From assembly GCF_900637685.1 (NCBI RefSeq), contig NZ_LR134388.1, positions 1,006,001 to 1,070,000 on the forward strand: a DNA stretch of 64,000 nt. Reading direction: 5' to 3'. Below the pieces are notes generated by a model that made no database searches, was not told the origin of the DNA, and saw only the letters and a list, made by a program, of their open reading frames with translations. Of this stretch, positions 1-9,312 are shown piece by piece. This stretch comes from Legionella sainthelensi (GTDB taxonomy: Bacteria; Pseudomonadota; Gammaproteobacteria; Legionellales; Legionellaceae). How positions within the stretch are numbered: the first letter of the stretch is position 1; each line of letters opens with the position of its first letter. Position numbers and translations under genes: made by a program.

Positions 1-1434
1 GATCATTTCTTCTTTTTTAGTAGTCTGTAAAACATCTTTCATCTTTTTAAAAGAATCCAACAATGAGTTTTTGGGTTTGAGTTCGCCTACTAGTTCTTTT
101 ATACCTTTAACATTAAAATTCCTATGATGATAGTTTTTCCATGCTAAGAATCTTTGGGCAGATTCAAGTGCTTGTTGTGGATTATTTTTAGCCATTTCTC
201 TAAGTGCTTCTTCTACGCGAGGCCCTGTGACTTTGTTTTCGCGAATACCAAGTTCTGTAGGAAATGGTGGTTTATGAGGTTTTCCTTTCTCTGATACTTC
301 GGGTTTTCCTGTATGTTCATGTATGTTTTGTAACTCATCTTTCACGCAACGACCCAAACAAACTTTAGTGGAATACTGAACAGCCTCCTGAAAACTCTTA
401 TTCAGTACTTCGGGGGGATATTTTATCCTCAGCTCAAGTTTGTGATCATTAATAACCTTTTGAACGGCAGGTTCTTTAAAAACATCCATTATTTCTCTCA
501 GGCTATGGAATCCCTCATTCACTGCTCGTGCGACAAACGTCAGGACAATATTATCCACATGCTCTTGTAAATCAGGATCTTGAGGATGCTTTTCAATGAA
601 AGCACCAGCGAGAGTCACCGTAGAGAAGGCTGTTCCTGATACAGAATTAACAAATGGAACATGGGTTTTAGTAGCAGAATAACCATCCTTCACTGCAGGG
701 TTTAACGCATATGAATCAACAATTCTGTTTTGCTCTTCAGAGGTTCTTTCATTGAATGGCATGGCATGAATGGATTTCATAATACCTGGATTTTGACTGA
801 ATACATTATTTTCTTCGTTTGTTCCTCGCACTGGCTCATTAAGTCTGTCTTTGGTTTTATAAGCGGCAGGGCTATTGCGCCGAACAGCATTTCTCTTCAA
901 GGTAAAATCTGGGGTCGTATCGCCTAATTCGCGTATGGTTCCCACAACACTTTTTGCTCCCTCCATGGTTGTAATTGCTACGTCGTCTTTACCTTTTCCA
1001 ATGTCCTTATCATATAATCCTGGGTTTAATTCTTTTACCAAATCAGAAAGTTTTTGCATGCCATCGTAGAAAACCGGTGATTCCTCCTCCATAGATTCGA
1101 ACAGATTCGTAGCAAATCTAGTTTCAAAATACCGTCTACTTTGATTTTCTATAGGGTTATCTGTAACATGTTTTTTTGCTTCTACAATAGTGGTCGATAA
1201 CAGATGATTCTCACTAATTTCCCGATGGGTTTCACAAATTTTTTCAATCGCTAATATGGCCTTATCCTTCTCAAGATGAAGATAGTGGGTCATAATTTCA
1301 TCTACTTCTTGCCTAACTTTTCCACCTAATTCCTTTTTTAGAAGAGCTGTGGTCAAAAGAATAAAATCAGAGGAATCTATTGGGTTTGCTTTTAGAGCTT
1401 GCAAATAAGCAGCTGTTTCATTTTTTTCACGCAT
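1..1434 (-). CDS. Partial hypothetical protein, possible secreted effector (C-terminus outside window)
   Basis: Reading the minus strand from the ATG at 1434, the frame stays open for 478 codons and leaves the window at base 1, so the stop codon lies outside. The protein begins MREKNETAAYLQALKANP and is hydrophilic, rich in Glu and Lys and probably mainly helical, with no signal peptide and no obvious membrane segment. No catalytic motif or family was recognised. It is divergent to the leucine-rich-repeat gene, with about 250 bases of AT-rich DNA between them. A role as a Dot/Icm-type secreted protein is inferred only from the neighbourhood and composition; the C-terminal region that would carry a secretion signal is not visible. 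Confidence 0.75.
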   Translation of the reverse strand, partial: MREKNETAAYLQALKANPIDSSDFILLTTALLKKELGGKVRQEVDEIMTHYLHLEKDKAILAIEKICETHREISENHLLSTTIVEAKKHVTDNPIENQSRRYFETRFATNLFESMEEESPVFYDGMQKLSDLVKELNPGLYDKDIGKGKDDVAITTMEGAKSVVGTIRELGDTTPDFTLKRNAVRRNSPAAYKTKDRLNEPVRGTNEENNVFSQNPGIMKSIHAMPFNERTSEEQNRIVDSYALNPAVKDGYSATKTHVPFVNSVSGTAFSTVTLAGAFIEKHPQDPDLQEHVDNIVLTFVARAVNEGFHSLREIMDVFKEPAVQKVINDHKLELRIKYPPEVLNKSFQEAVQYSTKVCLGRCVKDELQNIHEHTGKPEVSEKGKPHKPPFPTELGIRENKVTGPRVEEALREMAKNNPQQALESAQRFLAWKNYHHRNFNVKGIKELVGELKPKNSLLDSFKKMKDVLQTTKKEEMI

Positions 1435-1688
1435 AATATTTTCCTCTGCAGCATATATTTGGGCATATATTTAATTTTGTATATTTTTTGGATCTAATGA
1501 TTAAAAATAATATCATTATTCTCTTAAGATAATATTAGGTAACGATCCTTAAGGTTTTTTGTACAGGCAGGATTATTGGCGTTTCAGTCTGGTAATAGGT
1601 TGCTTTAAAGACGTAAATTAGTTTATTGTTACCAACATAATGTACAATGTATGGCCTAAATGGTGTTTTAAATATCTAGAGAAGATTG

Positions 1689-2426
1689 ATGTACCATAAC
1701 TTGAAATTGGATGGCTTATCCCAAAAAGATTGCTTGCAGGCTATTAAAGAAATTCCTAATGAAGTCACTTGGCTGGTTTGGGGTTGGAATAATCTTGGTG
1801 GCAAAAGGACGGAGGAGTTAATCCCTCTTTTTCACGCATTGCCCACCAGAATCACCACCTTGGATTTGAGTGGAAATGACTTTGCCAACAAAAGCGAGGC
1901 AGAATTAAGTACTCTCTTTAAAACCCTACCTAATCACTTATCTACCCTTAATTTACGTTGGAATAAACTGAATCGTGTAAAAAGCACAGGATTAATCGCT
2001 ATGTTCAATGCCTTGCCTAACAGCATAACGATGCTTCATCTAGGTGGAAATGATCTTGCGAACAAAACGTGCGCGGAGTTAGTCAATATTGTTAGCTCTT
2101 TGCCTGATAACGTTACTTCTCTTGCTGTGAGTCATAATAGCCTTGGGAAAAAAAACAGCGAAGAATTAGTCCTCATCTTTAAGGCAATGAAAAAAAAAGT
2201 GGCTGTTCTTGATTTAAGTGACAATGATCTTGGTGACAAGACGAGCGCGGAATTAATTGAGATCCTTAATGCTCTGCCTTCAAGTGTTACTTCACTAAAT
2301 TTAAGCTCTAACAATCTAAATAAGAGATCTAAAGATGATTTAATTGCAATTTTACGTGCCTTACCAAAAAACATAAACTCACTTAATTTGAGTTCGAATC
2401 AATTAGGTGAGAAAAACAGCCAATAA
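1689..2426 (+). pseudogene. Leucine-rich-repeat protein, N-terminal half (ends at in-frame TAA)
   Basis: This 245-residue product consists almost entirely of leucine-rich repeats of about 29 residues, with the pattern LxxLxLSxNxLGxKxSxEL followed by a short helix and LPxx. About eight repeats are present. The ATG at 1689 is preferred over the in-frame TTG at 1686 because a purine-rich stretch lies just upstream. The frame ends at TAA 2424-2426, exactly where the repeat pattern calls for Glu (S-E-E-L-V becomes S-Q-stop-L-V), and the same frame continues for 423 more codons. The simplest reading is a GAA-to-TAA nonsense change in one 669-codon gene. Leucine-rich-repeat proteins are common Legionella Dot/Icm effectors; that role here is inferred. 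Confidence 0.7.
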
Positions 2427-3698
2427 TTGGTCGATATGTTAAAATATATGCCAAAAAGTGTTGTCTCACTAATGTTGGGCAGCAACGGTCTCGGTAAAAA
2501 AAGCAGTGGCGAATTAGTTGCTATTTTAAATGAATTACCGAATAACTTAAGTTCGCTTGATTTGCGACGCAATAATCTTAGAGATAAAAATAGTTCGGAA
2601 TGGTTAGAGATTTTTAATGCCTTACCAAAAACATTGTCCTCAGTGGATTTAAGTGGGAACTTTAGTAAAAAATCAAATGAGGAATTAATGATACTCCTGA
2701 ATGTCTTGCCAAATCATGTGTCCTCACTTAATTTGAGTGCAAGTTTTTTGGGTGACAAGACAGAAGAACAATTAGTTAATATTATCAAAGCGTTGCCAAG
2801 CACAGTAACTTCCCTTAATTTGAGTGAGAACAACCTCAATAGCATAACATTTGCTAAAATTCTAAATGCTTTGTCACCCAGTGTGTCATCGCTTGATTTA
2901 AGTGGGAATGAGTTTGTTAAGAAAACCAGTAATGAATTAATTAACTTTTTTATTAGCCTTCCATCTCGTATACACAATATTCAACTCGATGATAGCCTCT
3001 TCAATGTCGATGACTTTCTATTAGCACAATCAGGGAGTAGCGCCGCGACACAGCGTGCTGTAGAACGATTGCTGACCGCCATACAACAGCCATTAACAGA
3101 CGAAAACTGCTCTTTTGCGGAGATACTGTATACAGATTTTAGTAGTTTTCCTATAGAAATTGATGCTCGTAAAAAAGCACTCATAATCATCGAGTTATTA
3201 GCTCAGAATACACCTTGGGCATTGGTTGCTGCCGCATTGATACAACAAGAACGGATCCCTGTATTTTATGAGGAAGATGCAATCCCAGTAGAGCAATCTA
3301 ACGCTCATGCAGAAATCTGTGCTTTTTCAGCCATTAGCTATTACATCCAGGCGTTACATCATCCCGATGCGGATGATCATAACAAAACTTTTTGTTGGGG
3401 AAGACTATGGCATATGCAACATGAGTACCCAGAGGGTAGCGTATTTACAACAGTCAACGATTTTATAAGAAACAATAGCAGTAGCGCTGAACTTTATTTG
3501 ACTAAGTTGTTTCCCAATTATAACGCGATGAGGCATAACTTTGATAAGCATCAGGAAGAGGTAAAGACTGAGCCAATGCTACAGATTACAGAACCATCAT
3601 TACTAAAAAGATTTTTTTATCATAAAGACGAGAAGCCAGCTCCTTGCGAGCAGGCTCTTAAGAAGTTTGAAAAATTCTCCGCTCCAGGAACTGCTTAG
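2427..3698 (+). pseudogene. Leucine-rich-repeat protein, C-terminal half (same frame after TAA)
   Basis: In frame with the preceding gene and directly after its TAA, this segment carries about seven more repeats of the same type (residues 1 to roughly 190). A non-repeat C-terminal domain of about 230 residues follows, containing NAHAEICAFSAISYYIQAL and a basic/acidic tail. I do not recognise the C-terminal domain. A restart could use the TTG at 2427 or the ATG at 2436, but no good ribosome binding site is seen, so expression as a separate protein is doubtful. The C-terminal domain probably holds the original gene's function and translocation signal, so the nonsense codon should inactivate the protein unless it is read through. 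Confidence 0.65.
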
Positions 3699-3770
3699 CT
3701 ATCAGAACTTCAAGCGAAATAGAGCCCATTTTTATAGGGCAGCCGTCCCTCCGAAACCGACACTGCTCCA

Positions 3771-3840
3771 GTCATCCGCCAAGCTTGCAAGCTTGTTCAC
3801 CTCACTCTGCTTAAATCTTATCTAGAACTTGGCGGATGAC
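3771..3840. repeat. 13-bp inverted repeat enclosing a 14-bp palindrome
   Basis: GTCATCCGCCAAG (3771-3783) and its exact reverse complement (3828-3840) flank 44 bases; AAGCTTGCAAGCTT (3781-3794) is a perfect palindrome. It lies between the convergent ends of the leucine-rich-repeat gene and rph. It could be a bidirectional transcription stop or a dispersed palindromic element. There is no T-run typical of an intrinsic terminator. Confidence 0.5.
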
Positions 3841-3867
3841 GCTAGACTTTATTCCATTAAGACTTCT

Positions 3868-4575
3868 TTATGCTTTTTTCTGGATTTCGATTAATTGTGG
3901 GATACCTATTTCAGCTAATGCAAGCATATTGTTCAGCTCATCTCGATTGAAATGCCGGTCTTCTGCGGTGCCTTGGATCTCAATAAAATGTCCTGCTTCA
4001 TTCATGACAATATTCATATCGGTTTCAGCAAGTACATCTTCCGCATAATCTAAATCAAGTACAGCTTGCCCGCGATAAAGTCCAACAGAAACGGCAGCTA
4101 TATAGTTAAATGTAGGCATTTTACGTATTTTTTCTCGTTCTACCATCCAACTGATTGCATCTCTCATGGCGACACAAGAACCAGTAATTGCTGCTGTTCT
4201 TGTTCCGCCATCAGCCTGAATTACATCGCAATCCAGGGTAATTGTATTTTCACCTAAGAATTTTAAATCAACGCAAGCTCTTAAAGATCGGCCTATTAAA
4301 CGTTGAATTTCCATGGTTCTACCACCTTGCTTTCCCTTGCTTGCTTCACGTTCGGTACGACTATGTGTTGCCCGTGGCAACATCCCATATTCTGCGGTTA
4401 CCCAGCCTTGATTTTTTCCCTTAATAAAACGCGGAACTCCTTCGGTAACGGAAGCATTACATAACACTTTGGTTTGTCCAAACTCGACAAGGACAGAGCC
4501 TTCAGCGTGTTTTGTATAGTTTCGGGTTAATTGAATGGGACGTAATTGGTTTGCTTCACGATTACTGGGGCGCAT
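3868..4575 (-). CDS. rph: Ribonuclease PH
   Basis: The 235-residue product has the full length of RNase PH (about 238 in E. coli), the phosphate-dependent 3'-5' exoribonuclease that trims tRNA precursors in the cytoplasm. Recognisable family blocks are the N-terminal [13 protein letters not shown], the central [19 protein letters not shown] with its arginines, and [19 protein letters not shown], which contains the phosphate-binding GGTRT element. It is divergent from yicC, a common arrangement in proteobacteria, and the 146-base gap between them must hold both promoters. Nothing is missing from the protein. Confidence 0.97.
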   Translation of the reverse strand: MRPSNREANQLRPIQLTRNYTKHAEGSVLVEFGQTKVLCNASVTEGVPRFIKGKNQGWVTAEYGMLPRATHSRTEREASKGKQGGRTMEIQRLIGRSLRACVDLKFLGENTITLDCDVIQADGGTRTAAITGSCVAMRDAISWMVEREKIRKMPTFNYIAAVSVGLYRGQAVLDLDYAEDVLAETDMNIVMNEAGHFIEIQGTAEDRHFNRDELNNMLALAEIGIPQLIEIQKKA

Positions 4576-4721
4576 GAAATAATCCTCGCTAAAATCTTAG
4601 AGTATAACGTGTTACTCTTTGAGTTGCATCTTAAACTTATTGTTAATTTCAAGTAGCCTCTCTCTGTCCAATTCCTTTAAATTGGGGTATATTCGCGCAA
4701 GGTTTGTTTATTGGTATCAAT

Positions 4722-5588
4722 ATGCTACAAAGTATGACAGCTTTTGCCCGTGTGCAAAAACAGATTGAAGAAGGTCATTTTTGCTGGGAAATTAAATCAG
4801 TTAATCATCGGTATTTGGATGTTTCATTTCGTCTGCCTGAGTCTTTTCGATTTATAGAGCCTCATTTGCGCAATGAATTGCGCGATAAAATAAGTCGGGG
4901 AAAATTAGAATGTCAACTTAAATACCAAGACACAGGTTTTAATAATCAAGCTATGCTTATAAATAGAGGCATGGTTGATGCATTAATAGATTTGGGTGAT
5001 AAGTTATCCGTATCACATCGTTTGACCAATGATTTGAGCGTCACTCGGGTTTTATCTTGGCCTGGCGTGGTTCAAGTCAGCACTCCAGATGCTGATTCTT
5101 TAGGAGAGCAGGCAATCGCTTTATTTAAACACACCATTGAACAATTAATGCAAATGCGAATTGCCGAAGGCAATGCATTAAAAGAGCATGTGGAAAGTCG
5201 TCTAAGTGATTTAGGCAGAGAAGTTGAACGCGCGCGAACTACAGCATCTCAGCAAGTGGAACAAGCTAAAAATAAATTGTTAACACGCTTGCAATCATTG
5301 CAAATTGAAGTGCAAGAATCACGCATAGAGCAAGAAATAGCCTTGATTTTAACTCGCCTTGATGTCAGTGAAGAATTAGACAGATTACAAACTCACCTTA
5401 ATGAAGTGAACCGGGCGTTAAATTGCGATAAAATAGTTGGAAGACGGCTTGATTTTTTAATGCAGGAGTTAAATAGGGAGGCGAATACGCTCAGCTCAAA
5501 ATCTGATTCTGTAGCTTTAACTCAGATTGCAGTTGAGATGAAAGTCTTAATTGAGCAAATGCGTGAGCAAATTCAAAATATTGAGTGA
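4722..5588 (+). CDS. yicC: YicC family protein (endoribonuclease-associated)
   Basis: The 288-residue product is full length for the YicC family. It starts with the typical [10 protein letters not shown] and ends with the conserved block [20 protein letters not shown], followed by an [15 protein letters not shown] tail. The central part is a long charged helix likely to form a coiled coil. The ATG at 4722 is chosen over an upstream TTG because the family starts here. YicC proteins form ring-like assemblies and have been linked to RNA decay. The stop codon overlaps the gmk start, so the two are translated from one message. Confidence 0.93.
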   Translation: MLQSMTAFARVQKQIEEGHFCWEIKSVNHRYLDVSFRLPESFRFIEPHLRNELRDKISRGKLECQLKYQDTGFNNQAMLINRGMVDALIDLGDKLSVSHRLTNDLSVTRVLSWPGVVQVSTPDADSLGEQAIALFKHTIEQLMQMRIAEGNALKEHVESRLSDLGREVERARTTASQQVEQAKNKLLTRLQSLQIEVQESRIEQEIALILTRLDVSEELDRLQTHLNEVNRALNCDKIVGRRLDFLMQELNREANTLSSKSDSVALTQIAVEMKVLIEQMREQIQNIE

Positions 5589-6223
5589 GTACTATTGTGG
5601 GTGATTATTTAGGTAATTTGTTTATAGTAGCTGCACCTTCAGGAGGGGGCAAAACCAGTTTGGTAAGAAGATTAGTTGAAACTCTTGACAGTATTGAGGT
5701 CTCTATTTCACATACGACACGATCAATGCGTCCAGGAGAACAACATGGAAAAGATTACTTTTTTGTTGATGAAAAAGAATTTACCTGTATGGTTGATGAA
5801 TGTGCATTTTTAGAATACGCTCGAGTTTTTAATCATCTATATGGAACGTCGATGGAGCAAATTACCAAACGTCTGCATGAAGGAATCGATGTGGTTTTGG
5901 ATATTGATTGGCAAGGAGCGCAGCAAATCAGACATTCTTTTCCAGATGCGGTGAGTATTTTCATTGTGCCGCCATCCTTAGAAGAATTGAAACAAAGGTT
6001 GTTGAATCGACGTCAAGATAAAGATGAAGTAATTAGCGATCGAATGAAAAAAGCACAGGATGAACTCAGTCATTATTCTGAATTTAATTATTTAATCGTT
6101 AACGATAATTTTGAAAGAGCGGCGATGGAATTAGGTGCAATTGTGCTTGCAAACCGCTTACGTATCGAGCGGCAGATAAAGAAACAATCAAAATTACTTT
6201 CTTTCCTGATGTCATCGCAGTAA
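5585..6223 (+). CDS. gmk: Guanylate kinase
   Basis: This cytosolic enzyme converts GMP and ATP to GDP and ADP, feeding GTP and (p)ppGpp pools. The 212-residue product has the P-loop [10 protein letters not shown] near residue 17, the GMP-binding [20 protein letters not shown] block, [10 protein letters not shown] and the lid-region [11 protein letters not shown]. Translation appears to start at GTG 5585, overlapping the yicC stop by four bases, which suggests translational coupling. It is followed 25 bases later by rpoZ, the usual gammaproteobacterial order gmk-rpoZ-spoT. Confidence 0.97.
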   Translation: MSTIVGDYLGNLFIVAAPSGGGKTSLVRRLVETLDSIEVSISHTTRSMRPGEQHGKDYFFVDEKEFTCMVDECAFLEYARVFNHLYGTSMEQITKRLHEGIDVVLDIDWQGAQQIRHSFPDAVSIFIVPPSLEELKQRLLNRRQDKDEVISDRMKKAQDELSHYSEFNYLIVNDNFERAAMELGAIVLANRLRIERQIKKQSKLLSFLMSSQ

Positions 6224-6256
6224 AATAAGAAGTTTTGCTACTGGAGAATGAGAATT

Positions 6257-6460
6257 ATGGCACGAGTTACAGTTGAAGATTGCTTAGAGCACGTTGCAAA
6301 TCGATTTGAATTAGTTATGGTGGCTACCAAACGTGCACGACAAATTGCTGTGCGGGGCGATCAACCAATGGTTGAATGGGAAAATGATAAGCCAACTGTA
6401 GTGGCTTTACGCGAAATTGCAGAAGGTTTAGTTACTGCTGAAATTTTGGATAAAGAGTAG
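6257..6460 (+). CDS. rpoZ: DNA-directed RNA polymerase omega subunit
   Basis: A 67-residue protein starting [20 protein letters not shown], a clear match to the omega subunit, which helps assemble RNA polymerase and forms part of a ppGpp binding site. The ATG at 6257 is preferred over the in-frame ATG at 6248 because the GGAG at 6243-6246 has a proper spacing only to 6257. It sits directly upstream of spoT, so a ppGpp-responsive polymerase subunit and the ppGpp-metabolising enzyme are neighbours, as in E. coli. Confidence 0.96.
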   Translation: MARVTVEDCLEHVANRFELVMVATKRARQIAVRGDQPMVEWENDKPTVVALREIAEGLVTAEILDKE

Positions 6461-6637
6461 GACAGGTTGCAATTTTATTCACTTGTCCAAAGTGTCTTGT
6501 TTTCCTGCATTTAGTACCCATATACTTCGTGTATGTTGTACTGTGTGTGCTATGATGCTCGAAAATCAAGTCATTTTGACTCAAGATAGCAAGTTATCAA
6601 GAAATCTATTTCTTTGTGCAATGCAGTAAAGGAGGGG

Positions 6638-6664
6638 ATGCCCTATACTGTAAATGAGAGGTGA
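6638..6664 (+). promoter_or_regulatory. Possible 8-codon leader ORF and strong SD upstream of spoT
   Basis: The best Shine-Dalgarno in this region (GGAGGGG, 6631-6637) directly abuts the ATG of a tiny ORF that reads MPYTVNER and stops at 6664, four bases before the spoT ATG at 6669. Translation of the leader could be coupled to spoT. The SD-to-ATG spacing is zero, which argues against efficient use, so this is only a possibility. Confidence 0.25.
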
Positions 6665-6668
6665 GGTC

Positions 6669-8819
6669 ATGTTAGATACTAGGGAGTACTGCGTGAGCTA
6701 CTTTAAGGAGCTCGATGAAGAGCTAAAATGCTATCTTGAGCAGTCACAAATAGAAAAATGCTATCAGGCCTATTTAGTCGCTGAAAAAGCGCATCAAGGT
6801 CAAACCCGTCGCTCAGGCGAGCCATATATTACTCATCCTGTAGCCGCTGCTTTAATTCTTGCACGAATGCGTCTCGATTATCAAACTATTATGGCCACTT
6901 TGCTCCATGATGTAGTTGAAGATACTGCGGTGAGCAAAGAGGATTTAACTCGCCAATTTGGAGAAGAAGTTACTTCTCTTGTTGATGGCGTAACGAAGCT
7001 GACTAAAATTAAATTTGAATCAAAAGCAGAAGCCCAAGCGGAAAATTTCCGCAAGATGGTTTTGGCTATGGTTAAAGATATTCGTGTCATTATTGTGAAG
7101 TTAGCCGATCGCTTGCACAATATGAAAACACTTGGAGCAATGCCTTATGCAAAACGCAGACGCATTGCTATAGAAACTCTAGAAATCTATGCGCCTATTG
7201 CAAACCGTCTGGGCATGCATTCAATTTATGTAGGTCTTGAAGATTTAGGATTTCAAGCGCTCTACCCTATGCGTTATAGAGCAATTAAATCAGCTGTAGA
7301 AAAGTCTCGTGGCAACCGTCGTGAGTTAACTCAAACCATAGAAAGAGATTTGCAGCTTGCACTGGCCCAGTTAAATATTCCGTACGAACAAGTATTTGGC
7401 AGACAAAAGCATTTATACAGTATTTATCGAAAGATGCGTCAAAAAAAAGCTTCATTTACCGAGATTACCGATGTATTTGCATTTCGCGTGATCACTGAGG
7501 ATATTGACTCTTGTTACCGCATTTTAGGTGCATTACATTGTACCTATAAACCTGTCCCGCAACGGTTTAAAGATTATATTGGCATTCCCAAGGCAAATGG
7601 ATACCAATCTTTACATACGACTTTGTTTGGTCCTTTTGGAGTGCCTCTAGAGGTGCAAATACGTACTCGTGATATGGATAAAGTGGCTGATAATGGAGTA
7701 GCCGCTCATTGGATTTATAAGTCTTCTGGTCTTGAAGTGAATGAAGCTCAGCTGCGGGCAAGAGAATGGGTGCAAAGTTTATTAGAAATGCAGCGCAGTA
7801 CGGGTAATTCATTAGAATTTATTGAAAATGTGAAAATTGATTTATTTCCAGATGAAGTATATGTTTTTACTCCAAAAGGACACATTATGGAATTACCTAA
7901 AGGAGCTACTCCTGTTGATTTTGCATATTCCGTGCATTCGGGAGTTGGAAACAGTTGTGTTGCTGCTAAAGTAAATAGAAAATTAGTTCCACTGAGTATT
8001 CCTTTATCGAATGGCCAAACGGTAGAGATTGTTACTGCGCCGGGTGCACATCCAAATCCATCCTGGTTAAATTTTGTTGTTACCGGAAAAGCTCGTTCTA
8101 ATATCCGTCATTTTTTGAAAAGCCAGCAAAATACGGAATCAATTAGTTTAGGAAAACGTTTATTGGAACAAGCCTTAAATGAATTATCCAGTGATTATGC
8201 GAAAATTCCTCCCGAGTCGCTGCAAGCACTATTAAGTGATTTACATTATAAAATCATGGACGATTTGTTGTATGCCATTGGAGTGGGTAACCAAATGGCA
8301 ATGGTTATCGCCAAGAGATTAATCGTGACTCAAGATTCTAATGAGTTAGATAAAGGAATTAAAGCTCGTCCTCTAGCTATTAAAGGTACTGAAGGAATGG
8401 TTATTCATTTTGGTGAATGTTGCCAACCCATTCCGGGCGATAATATCGTTGGAAAGTTTCAACAAGGACGAGGAATCATTGTGCATAGCAGTGATTGTGT
8501 CACCCTAAAAAATTCCTGTACCAATCCAGAACAATTTGTTGCCCTGCGTTGGGATGAAAAAGTTGAGGGCGAATATTGGGTTGATATTACGGTTGAAGTT
8601 GTCAATGAACGAGGGGTATTAGCGGCTTTAGCAACCGCAATTGCGGAATCAGGTTCAAACATAGGAAATATAAATGTAGATCCGCGTGATGGGCGACATA
8701 ATGCGGTCACATTTTCAATTAGCGTGATTGACAGGACGCATTTAGCTCGTGTTATGCGTAGATTACGAGCAAATAAAGTGGTTATGCGTCTTTATAGAAA
8801 AAAACAAGGGGAGAATTAA
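6669..8819 (+). CDS. spoT: Bifunctional (p)ppGpp synthetase/hydrolase
   Basis: This 716-residue RelA/SpoT-family enzyme makes and degrades the stringent-response alarmone (p)ppGpp; in Legionella it also governs the switch to the transmissive phase (family knowledge). Domains in order: an HD hydrolase with HDVVEDT at about residue 80, a synthetase domain with [20 protein letters not shown] at about residue 310, a TGS domain beginning [10 protein letters not shown] at about residue 400, and a C-terminal ACT domain ([19 protein letters not shown]). The intact hydrolase motif makes SpoT rather than monofunctional RelA the right call. The ATG at 6669 is preceded by GAGGTGAGG. Its stop codon overlaps the ridA start by one base. 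Confidence 0.96.
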   Translation: MLDTREYCVSYFKELDEELKCYLEQSQIEKCYQAYLVAEKAHQGQTRRSGEPYITHPVAAALILARMRLDYQTIMATLLHDVVEDTAVSKEDLTRQFGEEVTSLVDGVTKLTKIKFESKAEAQAENFRKMVLAMVKDIRVIIVKLADRLHNMKTLGAMPYAKRRRIAIETLEIYAPIANRLGMHSIYVGLEDLGFQALYPMRYRAIKSAVEKSRGNRRELTQTIERDLQLALAQLNIPYEQVFGRQKHLYSIYRKMRQKKASFTEITDVFAFRVITEDIDSCYRILGALHCTYKPVPQRFKDYIGIPKANGYQSLHTTLFGPFGVPLEVQIRTRDMDKVADNGVAAHWIYKSSGLEVNEAQLRAREWVQSLLEMQRSTGNSLEFIENVKIDLFPDEVYVFTPKGHIMELPKGATPVDFAYSVHSGVGNSCVAAKVNRKLVPLSIPLSNGQTVEIVTAPGAHPNPSWLNFVVTGKARSNIRHFLKSQQNTESISLGKRLLEQALNELSSDYAKIPPESLQALLSDLHYKIMDDLLYAIGVGNQMAMVIAKRLIVTQDSNELDKGIKARPLAIKGTEGMVIHFGECCQPIPGDNIVGKFQQGRGIIVHSSDCVTLKNSCTNPEQFVALRWDEKVEGEYWVDITVEVVNERGVLAALATAIAESGSNIGNINVDPRDGRHNAVTFSISVIDRTHLARVMRRLRANKVVMRLYRKKQGEN

Positions 8820-9202
8820 TGCGAGCAATAAATACAAAATTGGCTCCGGAGGCTATTGGAACTTACTCACAGGCCATTCAATGTGGTGATACAATTTATC
8901 TTTCGGGACAAATACCACTTGATCCGACAACCATGCAGATGTGCAGCGAAGACATTAAGCTTCAAATTACACAGGTTCTAGAAAATCTGTCTGCAGTATG
9001 TGAGGCTGCTGGCGGTAGCTTGGCTCATATTGTGAAATTAAATGTTTATCTTACCGATTTACATCATTTTCCTTTGATTAATGAAGCGATGAGTCGATAT
9101 TTTGCCGCTCCTTTTCCAGCAAGAGCTGCTATTGGTGTTGCAGCACTACCACGTGGTGCATTGGTTGAGATGGATGGCATTATGGTTTTGTCTTCAAAGT
9201 AA
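8819..9202 (+). CDS. ridA: RidA family reactive enamine/imine deaminase
   Basis: The 127-residue protein is full length for the YjgF/RidA family, which hydrolyses reactive 2-aminoacrylate and related enamines released by PLP enzymes. Visible family blocks are [33 protein letters not shown] and [18 protein letters not shown], which contains the substrate-binding Arg. The ATG overlaps the spoT stop codon by one base, so it is the last gene of the gmk-rpoZ-spoT-ridA operon. A short inverted repeat (TGTAGTCT 9212-9219 with AGACTACA 9280-9287) follows it. Confidence 0.96.
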   Translation: MRAINTKLAPEAIGTYSQAIQCGDTIYLSGQIPLDPTTMQMCSEDIKLQITQVLENLSAVCEAAGGSLAHIVKLNVYLTDLHHFPLINEAMSRYFAAPFPARAAIGVAALPRGALVEMDGIMVLSSK

Positions 9203-9312
9203 TTCAGTACATGTAGTCTGGAGAAAAATAACAGCATAACTTATGTGTGCTATGCTTTATTCTATGATTTATTGGAACTAGACTACACATTAAAAAGCTA
9301 GAGTTCATTTTT

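Noticed and set aside
730..1069. Small plus-strand ORFs opposite the first gene
   Set aside because: They lie antisense within the long open minus-strand frame, without ribosome binding sites or coding character.
9212..9287. Inverted repeat TGTAGTCT/AGACTACA between ridA and uup as an operator
   Set aside because: Arms are only 8 bp and 60 bases apart, with no regulator nearby; chance or a weak terminator is as likely.
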